In this document: positions 53,883-63,406 of the stretch, one piece after another
Numbering within the stretch: the stretch's first letter is position 1
Layout of the letters: every line of letters starts with the position of its first letter
Assembly (NCBI GenBank): GCA_015057525.1
Contig: SVEE01000005.1
Span: 62,001-126,000, forward strand
DNA: 64,000 nucleotides
Source of the DNA: Lachnospiraceae bacterium
Lineage (GTDB): Bacteria; Bacillota; Clostridia; Lachnospirales; Lachnospiraceae
Direction: 5' to 3'
The notes under the pieces: generated by a model
Told to the model about the DNA's origin: nothing
The model's input: only the letters and a program-made list of their open reading frames with translations
Database searches by the model: none
Made by a program: the position numbers and the translations under genes

Positions 53883-54005
53883 TTACTCAAATAAACCTGC
53901 GTCTGCCATACAGTCTTCAAGATTATCTATAATCCACTTTTTTATGAATCTTTCAAATGGAGTTGGGTACAGCTTACTGTATCCATCATCAAGTACATTG
54001 CCCAT
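53883..54005 (-). CDS. 40-residue hypothetical peptide
   Basis: Encoded from the ATG at 54005, which has AAGGGGGAG seven bases upstream; the longer frame from 54074 lacks such a site. The product (MGNVLDDGYSKLYPTPFERF and then an amphipathic helix with DNLEDCMADAGLFE) has one cysteine and no leader-type Gly-Gly. It lies ahead of the C39-like gene in the same direction. The family is unknown; a peptide substrate or partner of the peptidase-like protein is speculative. Confidence 0.5.
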   Translation of the reverse strand: MGNVLDDGYSKLYPTPFERFIKKWIIDNLEDCMADAGLFE

Positions 54006-54095
54006 TGTTATTCTCCCCCTTTTGTTTTTCACATCCAATACATTTATTATACCACTGTCGCTCATATTCGTCACTTTATATTTATTTATAAGAAC

Positions 54096-54133
54096 AAAAA
54101 AGAGGTTATCCCTTCAAGCAAGGAATAACCTCT
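54096..54133 (-). terminator. Terminator of the butyrate operon
   Basis: AGAGGTTAT and ATAACCTCT, extended by TCCTT/AAGGG, form the stem, followed on the minus strand by six T residues, 30 bp after the etfA stop. Confidence 0.9.
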
Positions 54134-54165
54134 GTAATTATTTCAATATAGTGAGCTCGATAAAT

Positions 54166-55209
54166 TTACTTTCCAGCTATCTCAGCCTTAAGTGCTGTAG
54201 TAAGAGCAGGAACTATCTTGTTTAAGTCGCCTACGATACCGTAATCTGCTACATCAAAGATAGGAGCATCTGCATCCTTATTGATTGCGATGATGATATC
54301 AGACTCTTCCATACCAGCAACGTGCTGAATTGCACCTGAGATACCGATTGCGAAGTAGAGATTAGGACGTACAGTCTTACCAGTCTGTCCTACCTGGTAA
54401 TCTCTCTCCATCCAGCCTGAATCAACAACTGCTCTTGAACAACTTACTGTTCCACCAAGAACCTCTGCAAGATCCTGAAGAAGCTTGAAGTTCTCTGCTG
54501 AACCAACACCACGACCACCTGATACTAAAATCTTAGCATCCATGATATCTACTGTATCCTTAACTGATTTAACAATCTCAAGAATTTCAACATATTTGTT
54601 ATCTGGAGTAAATCCAGGATTGAACTCGATAACTTCTGCCTTAGCACCATCAATTCTATCAATCTTCTGCATAACACCAGGACGTACAGTTGCCATCTGT
54701 GGTCTGTTGTCTGGACATGCGATTGTAGCAATTGTGTTACCACCAAATGCAGGACGAGTCATAAGAAGCTGATTGTGCTTCTGCTCCTGATTAGGGATTG
54801 GGTTGATTGGGAAATCACCAATCTCAAGAACTGTACAGTCTGCTGTAAGACCTGTAGCAACTCTTGCTGAAACACGAGGGCCAAGATCTCTACCAATAGC
54901 TGTAGCACCAACTAATACGATATCTGGCTTGTACTCGTTAATTACAGAAGCCATAGCGTGTGTATAAGGCTCTGTTCTGTACTCCTTTAATTCTGGATCG
55001 TCTACAACGATAACCTTGTCAGCACCATATGCTGCAAGCTCGTCAGCAAGATTCTTAACCTGATATCCGATAAGAATTGCTGTAACATCTGTATCTAAGT
55101 CTTTTGCAAGATCCTTTGCCTTACCGAGTAACTCAAATGCGATTCCGCTTAACTCGTTATCAACCTGCTGTGCAAAGACATATACTCCTTTATATTGTTC
55201 TAAACCCAT
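54166..55209 (-). CDS. etfA: Electron-transfer flavoprotein alpha subunit
   Basis: FAD-binding subunit of the EtfAB complex, about 347 aa. The C-terminal FAD motif is in VGQTGKTVRPNLYFAIGISG followed by AIQHVAGM, and the GRGVGSAENFKLL loop is present. With EtfB and Bcd it couples crotonyl-CoA reduction by NADH to ferredoxin reduction (electron bifurcation). I use the ATG at 55209 with a GGTGA site; GTG codons at 55221 and 55218 are alternatives. It is the last gene before the operon terminator. Confidence 0.97.
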   Translation of the reverse strand: MGLEQYKGVYVFAQQVDNELSGIAFELLGKAKDLAKDLDTDVTAILIGYQVKNLADELAAYGADKVIVVDDPELKEYRTEPYTHAMASVINEYKPDIVLVGATAIGRDLGPRVSARVATGLTADCTVLEIGDFPINPIPNQEQKHNQLLMTRPAFGGNTIATIACPDNRPQMATVRPGVMQKIDRIDGAKAEVIEFNPGFTPDNKYVEILEIVKSVKDTVDIMDAKILVSGGRGVGSAENFKLLQDLAEVLGGTVSCSRAVVDSGWMERDYQVGQTGKTVRPNLYFAIGISGAIQHVAGMEESDIIIAINKDADAPIFDVADYGIVGDLNKIVPALTTALKAEIAGK

Positions 55210-55233
55210 TTTATTCACCACTTTTCCTTTATA

Positions 55234-56016
55234 TTATATTACGTGCTTATCTTTAAGCTTGCCTACGATGTAATCAACAGCTTCAGCTGGATCAAGAGTA
55301 ACCTTTTCGCCGCTACCCTTTCTTACCTTATCAGAAGCCTTAGCAATCTTAGTAGGTGATCCCTTGAGACCAAGGTTAGCATCATCTACATCTACAAGAT
55401 TTGCTCTACCCCATACTGTAATCTCTGCATCACATGCATCAAAGATTCCACCTGGAGTCATGTAACGTGGCTCATTTAATTCTGCAAGAGCAGTTACAAG
55501 GCATGGCATCTGAGCCTTAACCATATGGTATCTGTCCTCATACTGTCTCTTAACGATTACACTGTTACCCTCAATCTTAATATCCTCAGCATATGAAATA
55601 ACTGGAATGTTAAGATGCTCTGAAATCTGTGGTCCAACCTGAGCAGTATCACCATCGATAGCCTGACGACCAGTGATGATTAAGTCATACTCTAAGTTTC
55701 TAATTGCACCTGCAAGAGTAGTTGATGTAGCCCAAGTATCAGCACCACCAAGAACTCTATCTGTAACAAGGATTCCCTTGTCTGCACCCATAGCCATAGC
55801 CTCACGAAGAACGTCCTCAGCCTTTGGAAGACCCATTGTGATAACTGTAACTTCTGCGCCTGTCTCATCCTTAATTCTAAGAGCTGCCTCAAGACCAGCC
55901 TTATCATCAGGATTCATGATTGTGAGCATTGCTCCTCTATCTAATGTACCATCTGGATTGAACTTAACTCCACCCTTAGTATCAGGTACCTGCTTAATAC
56001 AAACTATAATCTTCAC
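55234..56016 (-). CDS. etfB: Electron-transfer flavoprotein beta subunit
   Basis: A 260-aa EtfB that begins MKIIVCIKQVPDTKGGVKF. The nucleotide-binding DGDTAQVGPQISEHL segment and the ADTWATSTTLAGAIRNL region match bifurcating clostridial EtfB, which carries the bifurcating FAD. It lies between bcd and etfA with gaps of about 13 and 24 nt. Confidence 0.98.
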   Translation of the reverse strand: MKIIVCIKQVPDTKGGVKFNPDGTLDRGAMLTIMNPDDKAGLEAALRIKDETGAEVTVITMGLPKAEDVLREAMAMGADKGILVTDRVLGGADTWATSTTLAGAIRNLEYDLIITGRQAIDGDTAQVGPQISEHLNIPVISYAEDIKIEGNSVIVKRQYEDRYHMVKAQMPCLVTALAELNEPRYMTPGGIFDACDAEITVWGRANLVDVDDANLGLKGSPTKIAKASDKVRKGSGEKVTLDPAEAVDYIVGKLKDKHVI

Positions 56017-56029
56017 GTTAAGTACCTCC

Positions 56030-57196
56030 TTACTTTAATAAGTCAGCAGAGATAACCATACGCTGTACTTCTGAAGTACCCTCGTAAATCTCTGTGATCT
56101 TAGCATCACGCATCATACGCTCAACATCGTACTCTCTGATGTATCCGTATCCACCATGTAACTGAACTGCCTTAGTAGTTACTTCCATAGCTACCTCTGC
56201 AGCATATAACTTAGCCTGAGCAGCCTCAACACCATATGAAGTCTTGTGGTCAATCTGATACTGAGCCTTCTTCATAGCTGCCTTGTATACTAACATTCTA
56301 GCTGCTTCAACCTTAGTTGCCATGTCAGCTAACTGGAACTGAGTATTCTGGAACTGAGCGATTGAACGACCGAACTGCTTTCTTTCCTTAACGTAGTTAA
56401 CTGTTGCCTCAAGAGCACCTGCTGCAATACCAAGAGCCTGAGCTGCGATACCGATACGTCCACCATCAAGTGTGTGCATAGCGATAGCAAATCCCTTACC
56501 CTTCTGACCAAGTAAGTTCTCCTTTGGAATTCTACAGTCAGTGAAGATAAGCTCGTAAGTTGAAGAACCTCTGATACCCATCTTCTTTTCCTTAGTACCG
56601 AATGTAAATCCTGGAGTTCCCTTATCTACGATAAATGCTGAAATCTCCTTGAAAGGACGACCCTTCTTCTCTACGATACCAGTAACTGCGATTACGATAT
56701 ATACATCTGCTTCCTTACCATTAGTGATGAAGCACTTAGATCCGTTAAGAACCCACTCATCTCCATCAAGAACAGCCTTAGTCTGCTGACCCTGTGCATC
56801 TGTACCAGCACCTGGCTCAGTAAGACCGAAAGCACCTAACTTCTTACCTGAACAAAGGTCTGGTAAATACTTCTGCTTTTGCTCCTCAGTACCATAAGTC
56901 TGAATTGGATCAACACAAAGTGATGTATGTGCAGAAACAATAACACCTGTAGTACCACAAACCTTTGAAAGCTCCTCAACACACATAGCATATGTTAAAG
57001 GATCACAACCCTGTCCGCCGTACTCCTTTGGTACAGGAATTCCTAAGAATCCACTCTTAGCCATTTTCTCTACTGTCTCTCTTGGGAAGCATTCTGTTTC
57101 ATCAACTTCCTGTGCAAGAGGCTTTACTTCATTCTGTGCAAAATCTCTGAAAAGAGTTCTTGCCATCTCATGCTTCTTACTTAAAGTAAAATCCAT
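56030..57196 (-). CDS. bcd: Butyryl-CoA dehydrogenase
   Basis: A 388-aa acyl-CoA dehydrogenase, reducing crotonyl-CoA to butyryl-CoA. FAD and substrate regions include FGLTEPGAGTDAQGQQT and KCFITNGKEADVYIV; the catalytic Glu is in ITEIYEGTSEVQRMVI near the end. The adjacent etfBA genes indicate the bifurcating Bcd-Etf complex. It starts 36 nt after hbd. Confidence 0.98.
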   Translation of the reverse strand: MDFTLSKKHEMARTLFRDFAQNEVKPLAQEVDETECFPRETVEKMAKSGFLGIPVPKEYGGQGCDPLTYAMCVEELSKVCGTTGVIVSAHTSLCVDPIQTYGTEEQKQKYLPDLCSGKKLGAFGLTEPGAGTDAQGQQTKAVLDGDEWVLNGSKCFITNGKEADVYIVIAVTGIVEKKGRPFKEISAFIVDKGTPGFTFGTKEKKMGIRGSSTYELIFTDCRIPKENLLGQKGKGFAIAMHTLDGGRIGIAAQALGIAAGALEATVNYVKERKQFGRSIAQFQNTQFQLADMATKVEAARMLVYKAAMKKAQYQIDHKTSYGVEAAQAKLYAAEVAMEVTTKAVQLHGGYGYIREYDVERMMRDAKITEIYEGTSEVQRMVISADLLK

Positions 57197-57232
57197 TGTT
57201 AATTTTCCTCCTATAAAATTATGTGCTCTTAA

Positions 57233-58105
57233 TTACTGAGCATCCATTGGTGTCTTAGTACGGTCAGCATTGTAGATATAGAATCCCTTACCGCTCTTAC
57301 AACCAAGGTTACCGCCACGAACCATCTTACGAAGTAATGGACATGCACGATACTTGCTATCACCAGTCTCGTTATAAAGAACATCCATAATAGCAAGACA
57401 AATATCTAATCCAACGAAATCACCTAACTCAAGTGGTCCCATTGGGTGGTTAGCACCAAGCTTCATAGCTGCATCAATACCAGCTACATCAGAAACACCC
57501 TCCATCTTAATGAATGCTGCTTCATTAATCATAGGAATTAAGATACGGTTAACAACGAAACCTGCTGCCTCGTTAACCTGAACTGGTGTCTTACCGATTT
57601 CCTCAGAAATCTTAATAATAGTATCAACTGTCTCCTGTGGAGTGTTAACACCTGCAATAACCTCAACCAACTTCATTCTATCAGCAGGATTGAAGAAATG
57701 CATACCAATCATAGGACGAGTAAGACCATTTCCAATCTCAGTGATTGAAAGTGATGATGTATTTGAAGCAAAGATACACTCTGGCTTACAGATTTTATCT
57801 AACTCACCAAAAGTAGTCTTCTTAACTCCCATATCTTCAAATGCAGCCTCAACGATTAAATCGCAATCTGCACAGAGATCTTCCTTAAGACCTGGAGTGA
57901 TGCTGTTAAGAATTGCATCAACCTTCTCCTGTGTCATTTTACCTTTTTCTACAAGCTTTGCATAGCCTTTAGCAATCTTGTCCTTACCGCCTTCAGCCCA
58001 CTCCTGCTTGATGTCACAAAGAGCTACTTCGTAACCGTCAACCATAGCAAATGCCTTAGCAATACCCTGACCCATGGTACCTGCACCAATAACGCCAACT
58101 TTCAT
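57233..58105 (-). CDS. hbd: 3-hydroxybutyryl-CoA dehydrogenase
   Basis: A 290-aa NAD-type dehydrogenase reducing acetoacetyl-CoA to 3-hydroxybutyryl-CoA. The Rossmann motif is GVIGAGTMGQGIAKAFA; catalytic His is in GMHFFNPADRMKLVEV, with Asn in VNEAAGFVVNRIL. The C-terminal domain ends GKGFYIYN. It follows a 142-bp gap after crt and is the second block of the operon. Confidence 0.98.
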   Translation of the reverse strand: MKVGVIGAGTMGQGIAKAFAMVDGYEVALCDIKQEWAEGGKDKIAKGYAKLVEKGKMTQEKVDAILNSITPGLKEDLCADCDLIVEAAFEDMGVKKTTFGELDKICKPECIFASNTSSLSITEIGNGLTRPMIGMHFFNPADRMKLVEVIAGVNTPQETVDTIIKISEEIGKTPVQVNEAAGFVVNRILIPMINEAAFIKMEGVSDVAGIDAAMKLGANHPMGPLELGDFVGLDICLAIMDVLYNETGDSKYRACPLLRKMVRGGNLGCKSGKGFYIYNADRTKTPMDAQ

Positions 58106-58247
58106 TCTAATGTCCTCCTAAAATATATTTGTTGAATATCCTGTTTGAATTCATATACGTTTCGTTCAAACAGTCATCCTTATTTCACACATATAGGATG
58201 GTCAATGCTTGGCCACCCTAATGTGCTAAAATCATATTAAAATATAA
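58106..58247 (-). other. Structured gap between crt and hbd
   Basis: The gap is long for this otherwise tight operon. It contains GTTTGAA/TTCAAAC (58141-58169) and a partial CATCCTTA/TAGGATG stem near 58190, but no T-run. A processing or stabilising site, or a weak internal promoter, is possible. Confidence 0.45.
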
Positions 58248-59039
58248 CTATTTGTTCTGGAAAGGAACTACCTTTAATTTCTTTTCCTTATCCTTCTCTA
58301 AGAAGTTGCCCATACCAGCCTTCTGATCTTCTGTTTCGAAGCAATCACCAAAAAGCTTCTCCTCAATAACAATTGCAGCATCCATATCAACCTGCATACC
58401 ATCATTGATAGCCTTCTTACAGTTACGTACAGCTATAGGAGCATTCTGAGCAATCTTTGCTGCAAGCTTCTTAGCTGCTGGCATTAACTCTTCCTGAGTA
58501 TAAACAGCATTAACAAGACCAATTCTTAAAGCCTCATCTGCCTTAATATTGATAGCAGAATAAATCATCTGCTTAGCCATACCCTCGCCAACAAGACGAG
58601 CAAGTCTCTGAGTTCCACCAAAACCTGGTGTAATTCCAAGGCCCACCTCTGGCTGACCAAATACCGCATTATCAGAGCAAATTCTGATATCACAGCTCAT
58701 AGAAATCTCACATCCACCACCAAGTGCAAAACCATTAATAGCTGCAATTACAGGAATAGGGAATGTTTCAATCTTTCTAAATACATCGTTACCCTTCTTA
58801 CCAAAAGCCTCACCCTCAGCCTTTGTAAGAGTTGACATTTCTCCGATATCAGCACCAGCAACAAAACTCTTCTCACCAGCACCAGTAAGGATAACTGCTC
58901 TAGTTGCATCTAAATCGATAGCATCAAATGTAGCATCAAGTTCCTCGAGAACCTGGCTGTTAAGAGCATTAAGCGCTCTCTCTCTGTTAATTGTTACGAT
59001 ACCAACGTATCCGTCCTGCTCGTAAGTTATAAATTCCAT
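58248..59039 (-). CDS. crt: 3-hydroxybutyryl-CoA dehydratase (crotonase)
   Basis: A 263-aa enoyl-CoA hydratase-type enzyme. The oxyanion-hole segments are SFVAGADIGEM and NGFALGGGCEISMSCDIRI; catalytic Glu residues are around GQPEVGLGITPGFGGTQRL. It dehydrates 3-hydroxybutyryl-CoA to crotonyl-CoA and lies 18 nt after thl. Confidence 0.98.
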   Translation of the reverse strand: MEFITYEQDGYVGIVTINRERALNALNSQVLEELDATFDAIDLDATRAVILTGAGEKSFVAGADIGEMSTLTKAEGEAFGKKGNDVFRKIETFPIPVIAAINGFALGGGCEISMSCDIRICSDNAVFGQPEVGLGITPGFGGTQRLARLVGEGMAKQMIYSAINIKADEALRIGLVNAVYTQEELMPAAKKLAAKIAQNAPIAVRNCKKAINDGMQVDMDAAIVIEEKLFGDCFETEDQKAGMGNFLEKDKEKKLKVVPFQNK

Positions 59040-59057
59040 CTGAATTCTCCTTAATGA

Positions 59058-60239
59058 TTAATCTCTCTTAACGATAGTTGCACAACCCATACCGCCACCG
59101 ATACAAAGTGTTGCAAGACCAGTCTTAGCATCCTTAGCTTCCATCTCGTGAAGAAGTGTAACAAGGATACGGCATCCTGAAGCACCAACTGGATGTCCAA
59201 GTGCAATAGCTCCACCGTTTGGATTGAGCTGCTTGTCTACATCAATACCAAGATCTCTACCAACCGCGATTGACTGTGCAGCAAATGCCTCGTTAGCCTC
59301 AATAATATCAAACTGATCGATAGTCATTCCAGCCTTATCCATAACCTTCTTAGTAGCAGGAACTGGACCAATACCCATAACCTCTGGTCTACATCCAGCA
59401 AGAGCACCAGCTACCCATGTAGCCATAGGTGTAACACCAAGCTCCTTAGCCTTCTCCTCAGACATAACTACGATAGCTGCAGCACCATCATTAATACCTG
59501 ATGCGTTACCAGCAGTTACGAAACCATCCTTGTTAATAGGACGAAGCTTTGCAAGACCTTCCATAGATGTACCAGCTCTTGGTCCCTCATCCTTAGCAAA
59601 TACGATTTCAGCTTTCTTAGTCTTAATAGTTACAGGAACGATTTCCTTATCGAAAGCACCTGATGCCTGAGCTGCCTCAGCCTTCTGCTGACTCTTTACA
59701 GCAAACTCATCAAGCTCTTCTCTAGTGATTCCCCACTCCTCACAGATGTTATCTGCAGTCTTGATCATATGGTAATCGTTGAATGCATCCCAAAGAGCAT
59801 CATTAACCATACAGTCCTTCATAACAGCATTGTTCATACGGTATCCGAAACGTGCCTTATCAAGAGCATATGGAGCCATAGACATGTTCTCCATACCACC
59901 AGCTACAACGATATCAGCCTCACCAGCCATAATCATCTGAGCTGCCATATTCACACAGTTAAGACCTGAACCACAAACAACATTTATTGTAACAGCTGGA
60001 ACCTCGTTAGGAAGTCCTGCCTTGATAGATGCCTGACGTGCAACGTTCTGTCCTAAACCTGCCTGGATTACACAACCCATATATACCTGATCAACTGCTT
60101 CTGGAGCAACTCCTGCTCTGTTTAAAGCTTCCTTGATTACGATTGCGCCAAGCTCTGCTGCTGGAGTGTTACTTAATGTTCCACCCATAGTACCAATTGC
60201 TGTACGACATGCGCCTGCTAAAACTACTTTTTTTGACAT
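59058..60239 (-). CDS. thl: Acetyl-CoA acetyltransferase (thiolase)
   Basis: A 393-aa thiolase condensing two acetyl-CoA. The nucleophile is in [16 protein letters not shown] (about Cys90), with [17 protein letters not shown] and the second active-site Cys in [10 protein letters not shown]. The start is the ATG at 60239 ([16 protein letters not shown]), with GGAGG upstream. It is the first gene of the operon and follows the promoter at 60306-60334. Confidence 0.98.
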   Translation of the reverse strand: MSKKVVLAGACRTAIGTMGGTLSNTPAAELGAIVIKEALNRAGVAPEAVDQVYMGCVIQAGLGQNVARQASIKAGLPNEVPAVTINVVCGSGLNCVNMAAQMIMAGEADIVVAGGMENMSMAPYALDKARFGYRMNNAVMKDCMVNDALWDAFNDYHMIKTADNICEEWGITREELDEFAVKSQQKAEAAQASGAFDKEIVPVTIKTKKAEIVFAKDEGPRAGTSMEGLAKLRPINKDGFVTAGNASGINDGAAAIVVMSEEKAKELGVTPMATWVAGALAGCRPEVMGIGPVPATKKVMDKAGMTIDQFDIIEANEAFAAQSIAVGRDLGIDVDKQLNPNGGAIALGHPVGASGCRILVTLLHEMEAKDAKTGLATLCIGGGMGCATIVKRD

Positions 60240-60305
60240 GATTAAAATTTCCTCCATTTTAAAATTTTATGTCTAAAGAGCATACCTCTCGACATTGTTA
60301 GTCCT

Positions 60306-60334
60306 ATAATACCATATTTAATACGCTTTCGCAA
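60306..60334 (-). promoter_or_regulatory. Promoter of the butyrate operon
   Basis: Minus-strand -35 TTGCGA (60334-60329), 17-bp spacer and -10 TATTAT (60311-60306), with a leader of about 60 nt. It lies between ygiQ and thl. Confidence 0.65.
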
Positions 60335-60346
60335 TATTATAACGAT

Positions 60347-62263
60347 TTACTTTTTCTTCTTTTTGTGGACATTTCTTATTGTTTTTTTTGACTTAGATTG
60401 TCCTGAATTCTTATCATTTTTCTTTGGTTTAAATACTCCATCGTTCTTTTTGGGGCGTATTAGAGATTTTTTATCAAATCCAATCAAATCAGTCCTTTTT
60501 GCAATAACCAGAGCCTCATGCACCAAATCATAATTCTTAGGATTTCTATATTGAATCAAAGCTCTTTGCATCGCTTTTTCATGAGGAGATATAGGAACAT
60601 AAACCGGCTCCATATTTCTCGGATCAACACCTGTATAATACATACAGGTAGAAATTGTGGATGGAGTTGGATAAAAATCCTGTACCTGCTCAGGCATGTA
60701 GCCTAAATCCCTTAAATATTCCGCAAGTTTAACCGCATCCTTCATGGTAGAACCTGGATGAGACGACATGAGATAAGGCACCATATACTGTTTCATGCCA
60801 AGTTCTTCATTTATTTTTTTGTACTTATCACAAAATGCTTTAAAAACGGAATTCTCTGGTTTTCCCATTTTATTCAAAACATTGTTTGACACATGTTCAG
60901 GCGCCACCTTTAGTTGTCCACTTATGTGATATTTACAGAGTTCTCTAAAAAATTCATCATCCTTGTCAGCCATGAGATAATCAAATCTGATTCCTGATCT
61001 AACAAATACTTTTTTAACATTTGGAAGCTCTCTCAGTTTCCTCAAAAGTTCTAAGTAATCAGAATGGTCAACATTCAAATTCTGACACGGCTTAGGAAAC
61101 AAGCATTGTTTATCCTTGCAAACACCATATTTTTTCTGTTTTTCACATGCCTTAACTCTAAAATTAGCTGTAGGTCCTCCCACATCATGAATGTAACCTT
61201 TAAAGTCCGGCTCCCAAATCATTTTTTCTGCTTCTTTTATAATAGATTTATGGCTTCTTGTCTGCAAAGTTCTCCCTTGATGAAATGTTAATGCACAAAA
61301 GCTACAACCACCAAAGCACCCTCTATTACTTACTAAACTAAACTTTATCTCTGATATGGCAGGAATCCCACCCAAAGGCTCATAACTCGGATGATATGTT
61401 CTTGCATAGTCAAGAGAATATACCCTATCCATTTCGCTTTCAGATAAAGGTTTCGCTGGTGGATTTTGAACAACATATTGATGGTCATTATATTTTTCTA
61501 CCAACACCTTGCCTGTAAAATAATCTGTGTTATCATATTGAATTTTAAAGCTTTTTGCATAATTTATCTTGTCACTTACAAGATCATCAAATTCAGGCAA
61601 CGCAGTAAATTCATCCAGATTATCAGTATTTTTTGTTCTATACGCAGTACCTTTTACATACGTAATATCTTTTACATCAATTCCTGCCTCAAGAGCCTCT
61701 GCAACCTCAACAATGGCATTCTCTCCCATACCATAAATAAGAATATCCGCTTGTGAGTCCACTAATATGGAATGTTTTAATCTATTTGACCAGTAATCAT
61801 AATGTGCTAATCTTCTAAGACTTGCCTCAATTCCACCTATAATGATAGGCTTTTTCTTGTATTTTCTTCTAATCAAATTACAGTAAACTATTGTGGCGTA
61901 ATCAGGACGTTTACCCATTTCACCACCTGGTGTATATGCATCCACACTTCTTCTCTTCTTAGAAACAGAATAATGATTAACCATAGAATCCATATTCCCA
62001 GCACTAACTAAAAAGCCCAATCTAGGTTCACCATATATATCTATGCTTTCCACATTCTTCCAATCAGGTTGTGCAATAATTGCAACCTTATATCCATACA
62101 GTTCAAGCATTCTGCTTATTATTGCAGGTCCGAAAGAAGGATGATCTACATATGCATCTCCAATAACAAAAACAAAATCTGGTCTATCCCAACCTTTTAA
62201 TTCCATTTCGTTTTTATTGAGTGGCAAAAATCTACTGTCATATTCATAATTTAAATTGTTCAT
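60347..62263 (-). CDS. YgiQ-family radical SAM protein
   Basis: A 638-aa protein with an N-terminal YgiQ domain ([20 protein letters not shown]), a radical SAM core with the cluster motif [11 protein letters not shown] (about 313-323), and the characteristic C-terminal region ([15 protein letters not shown]). Additional cysteines lie in [17 protein letters not shown]. The C-terminus is Lys-rich. The reaction is unknown. It follows mreB by 16 nt. Confidence 0.95.
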   Translation of the reverse strand: MNNLNYEYDSRFLPLNKNEMELKGWDRPDFVFVIGDAYVDHPSFGPAIISRMLELYGYKVAIIAQPDWKNVESIDIYGEPRLGFLVSAGNMDSMVNHYSVSKKRRSVDAYTPGGEMGKRPDYATIVYCNLIRRKYKKKPIIIGGIEASLRRLAHYDYWSNRLKHSILVDSQADILIYGMGENAIVEVAEALEAGIDVKDITYVKGTAYRTKNTDNLDEFTALPEFDDLVSDKINYAKSFKIQYDNTDYFTGKVLVEKYNDHQYVVQNPPAKPLSESEMDRVYSLDYARTYHPSYEPLGGIPAISEIKFSLVSNRGCFGGCSFCALTFHQGRTLQTRSHKSIIKEAEKMIWEPDFKGYIHDVGGPTANFRVKACEKQKKYGVCKDKQCLFPKPCQNLNVDHSDYLELLRKLRELPNVKKVFVRSGIRFDYLMADKDDEFFRELCKYHISGQLKVAPEHVSNNVLNKMGKPENSVFKAFCDKYKKINEELGMKQYMVPYLMSSHPGSTMKDAVKLAEYLRDLGYMPEQVQDFYPTPSTISTCMYYTGVDPRNMEPVYVPISPHEKAMQRALIQYRNPKNYDLVHEALVIAKRTDLIGFDKKSLIRPKKNDGVFKPKKNDKNSGQSKSKKTIRNVHKKKKK

Positions 62264-62279
62264 GTTTTATTTTCACCTA

Positions 62280-63284
62280 TTATTCTGCTGTAGGAGTTGA
62301 ACCATCTCTAATATAAGATTTTGCAGTACCTGCACCCTTAGCTACAACCAACTCCGGATTATCAATTTTTACAGCTTTTACTCCAATTTTAGCTTCAATA
62401 AGCTTATCCATTCCAAATATTTTGCTTCCGCCACCAGTAAGAATAATTCCGTGCTCAGAGATGTCCGAAACAAGTTCAGGAGGAGCTGCCTCCAAGGTAA
62501 TCTTTATAGCCTCTATGATTTGGTCGGATACCTCTTTTACCGCCTCAATCATCTCAGAAGATTTAACTGGAATCTTTGCTGGCAAACCTCTCACAAGTTC
62601 TTTACCTTTTGCATATCCCACAGCATCTTTTTGTCTTGGATACACTGAGCCAATATCAAGTTTAAGTTGCTCTGCTGAAACATCACCAAGAAGTATATTA
62701 TGACGTTTTCTCATGTACTTAATAATAGCATCATCAAAATCGTCTCCTGCAACTTTAATAGATTTGCTCTCGTTAATTCCTCCCTTGGAAACCACAGCAA
62801 TATCTGTAGTTCCACCGCCTATATCAACTATCATATATCCAAAAGGAGTATTAATATTAATTCCTGCACCAACCGCAGCTGCAAAAGGCTCCTCAAGTAT
62901 ATAAACATTTTTTGCACCTGTTCTATAGACGGCATCCTCCACGGCTCGTCTTTCAACTTCTGTTACACCACTTGGTACACAAACACAAATATTTGGACGT
63001 CCCCAAATTCTACGCTGTTCAATAGCATTTTTTACATATGCCTTAACCATTCGCTCTGTAAGGGTGTAGTCAGATATAACACCATGCTTTATTGGCTTAA
63101 CAACATCAATATCCTCCGGTGTCTTACCTAACATTTTTTTTGCCTTATTGCCCACCGCAATAATCTTTTTGCTTCTAACTTCATAAGCCACAACTGAGGG
63201 CTGATTAACAACAATCCCTTTATCTTTAATATAAATAACCGTATTACAGGTTCCTAAATCTATTCCTATATCAATATTAACCAC
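62280..63284 (-). CDS. mreB: MreB/Mbl rod-shape-determining protein
   Basis: A 334-aa bacterial actin. Phosphate loops are GIDLGTCNTVIYIKD and MIVDIGGGTTDIAVVS, and the adenosine motif is ILTGGGSKIFGMDKL. It polymerises under the membrane and guides wall synthesis. The start is probably GTG at 63284, with AAGGAG six bases upstream, not the ATG five codons earlier. No mreC or mreD is next to it, which is usual for stand-alone mbl-type copies. Confidence 0.95.
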   Translation of the reverse strand: MVNIDIGIDLGTCNTVIYIKDKGIVVNQPSVVAYEVRSKKIIAVGNKAKKMLGKTPEDIDVVKPIKHGVISDYTLTERMVKAYVKNAIEQRRIWGRPNICVCVPSGVTEVERRAVEDAVYRTGAKNVYILEEPFAAAVGAGININTPFGYMIVDIGGGTTDIAVVSKGGINESKSIKVAGDDFDDAIIKYMRKRHNILLGDVSAEQLKLDIGSVYPRQKDAVGYAKGKELVRGLPAKIPVKSSEMIEAVKEVSDQIIEAIKITLEAAPPELVSDISEHGIILTGGGSKIFGMDKLIEAKIGVKAVKIDNPELVVAKGAGTAKSYIRDGSTPTAE

Positions 63285-63345
63285 AATATACTCCTTCATC
63301 TAATTTGTAAATCACATAAACGCATCATAAATTGTATAAAAAGGC

Positions 63346-63400
63346 AAAAAAATAGTGCCTGCTTACAATACTTGATTATAAGCATGGACACTATTTTTTT
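63346..63400 (-). terminator. Terminator after the AAA-like gene
   Basis: AAAAAAATAGTG-CC-TGCTTA pairs with TAAGCA-TGG-ACACTATTTTTTT with one bulge, giving a T-run on the minus strand. Confidence 0.85.
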
Positions 63401-63406
63401 CAATAA

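Noticed and set aside
54166..55221. GTG start of etfA at 55221
   Set aside because: AAAGGA is only three bases from it; the ATG at 55209 with GGTGA is better placed, though not certain.
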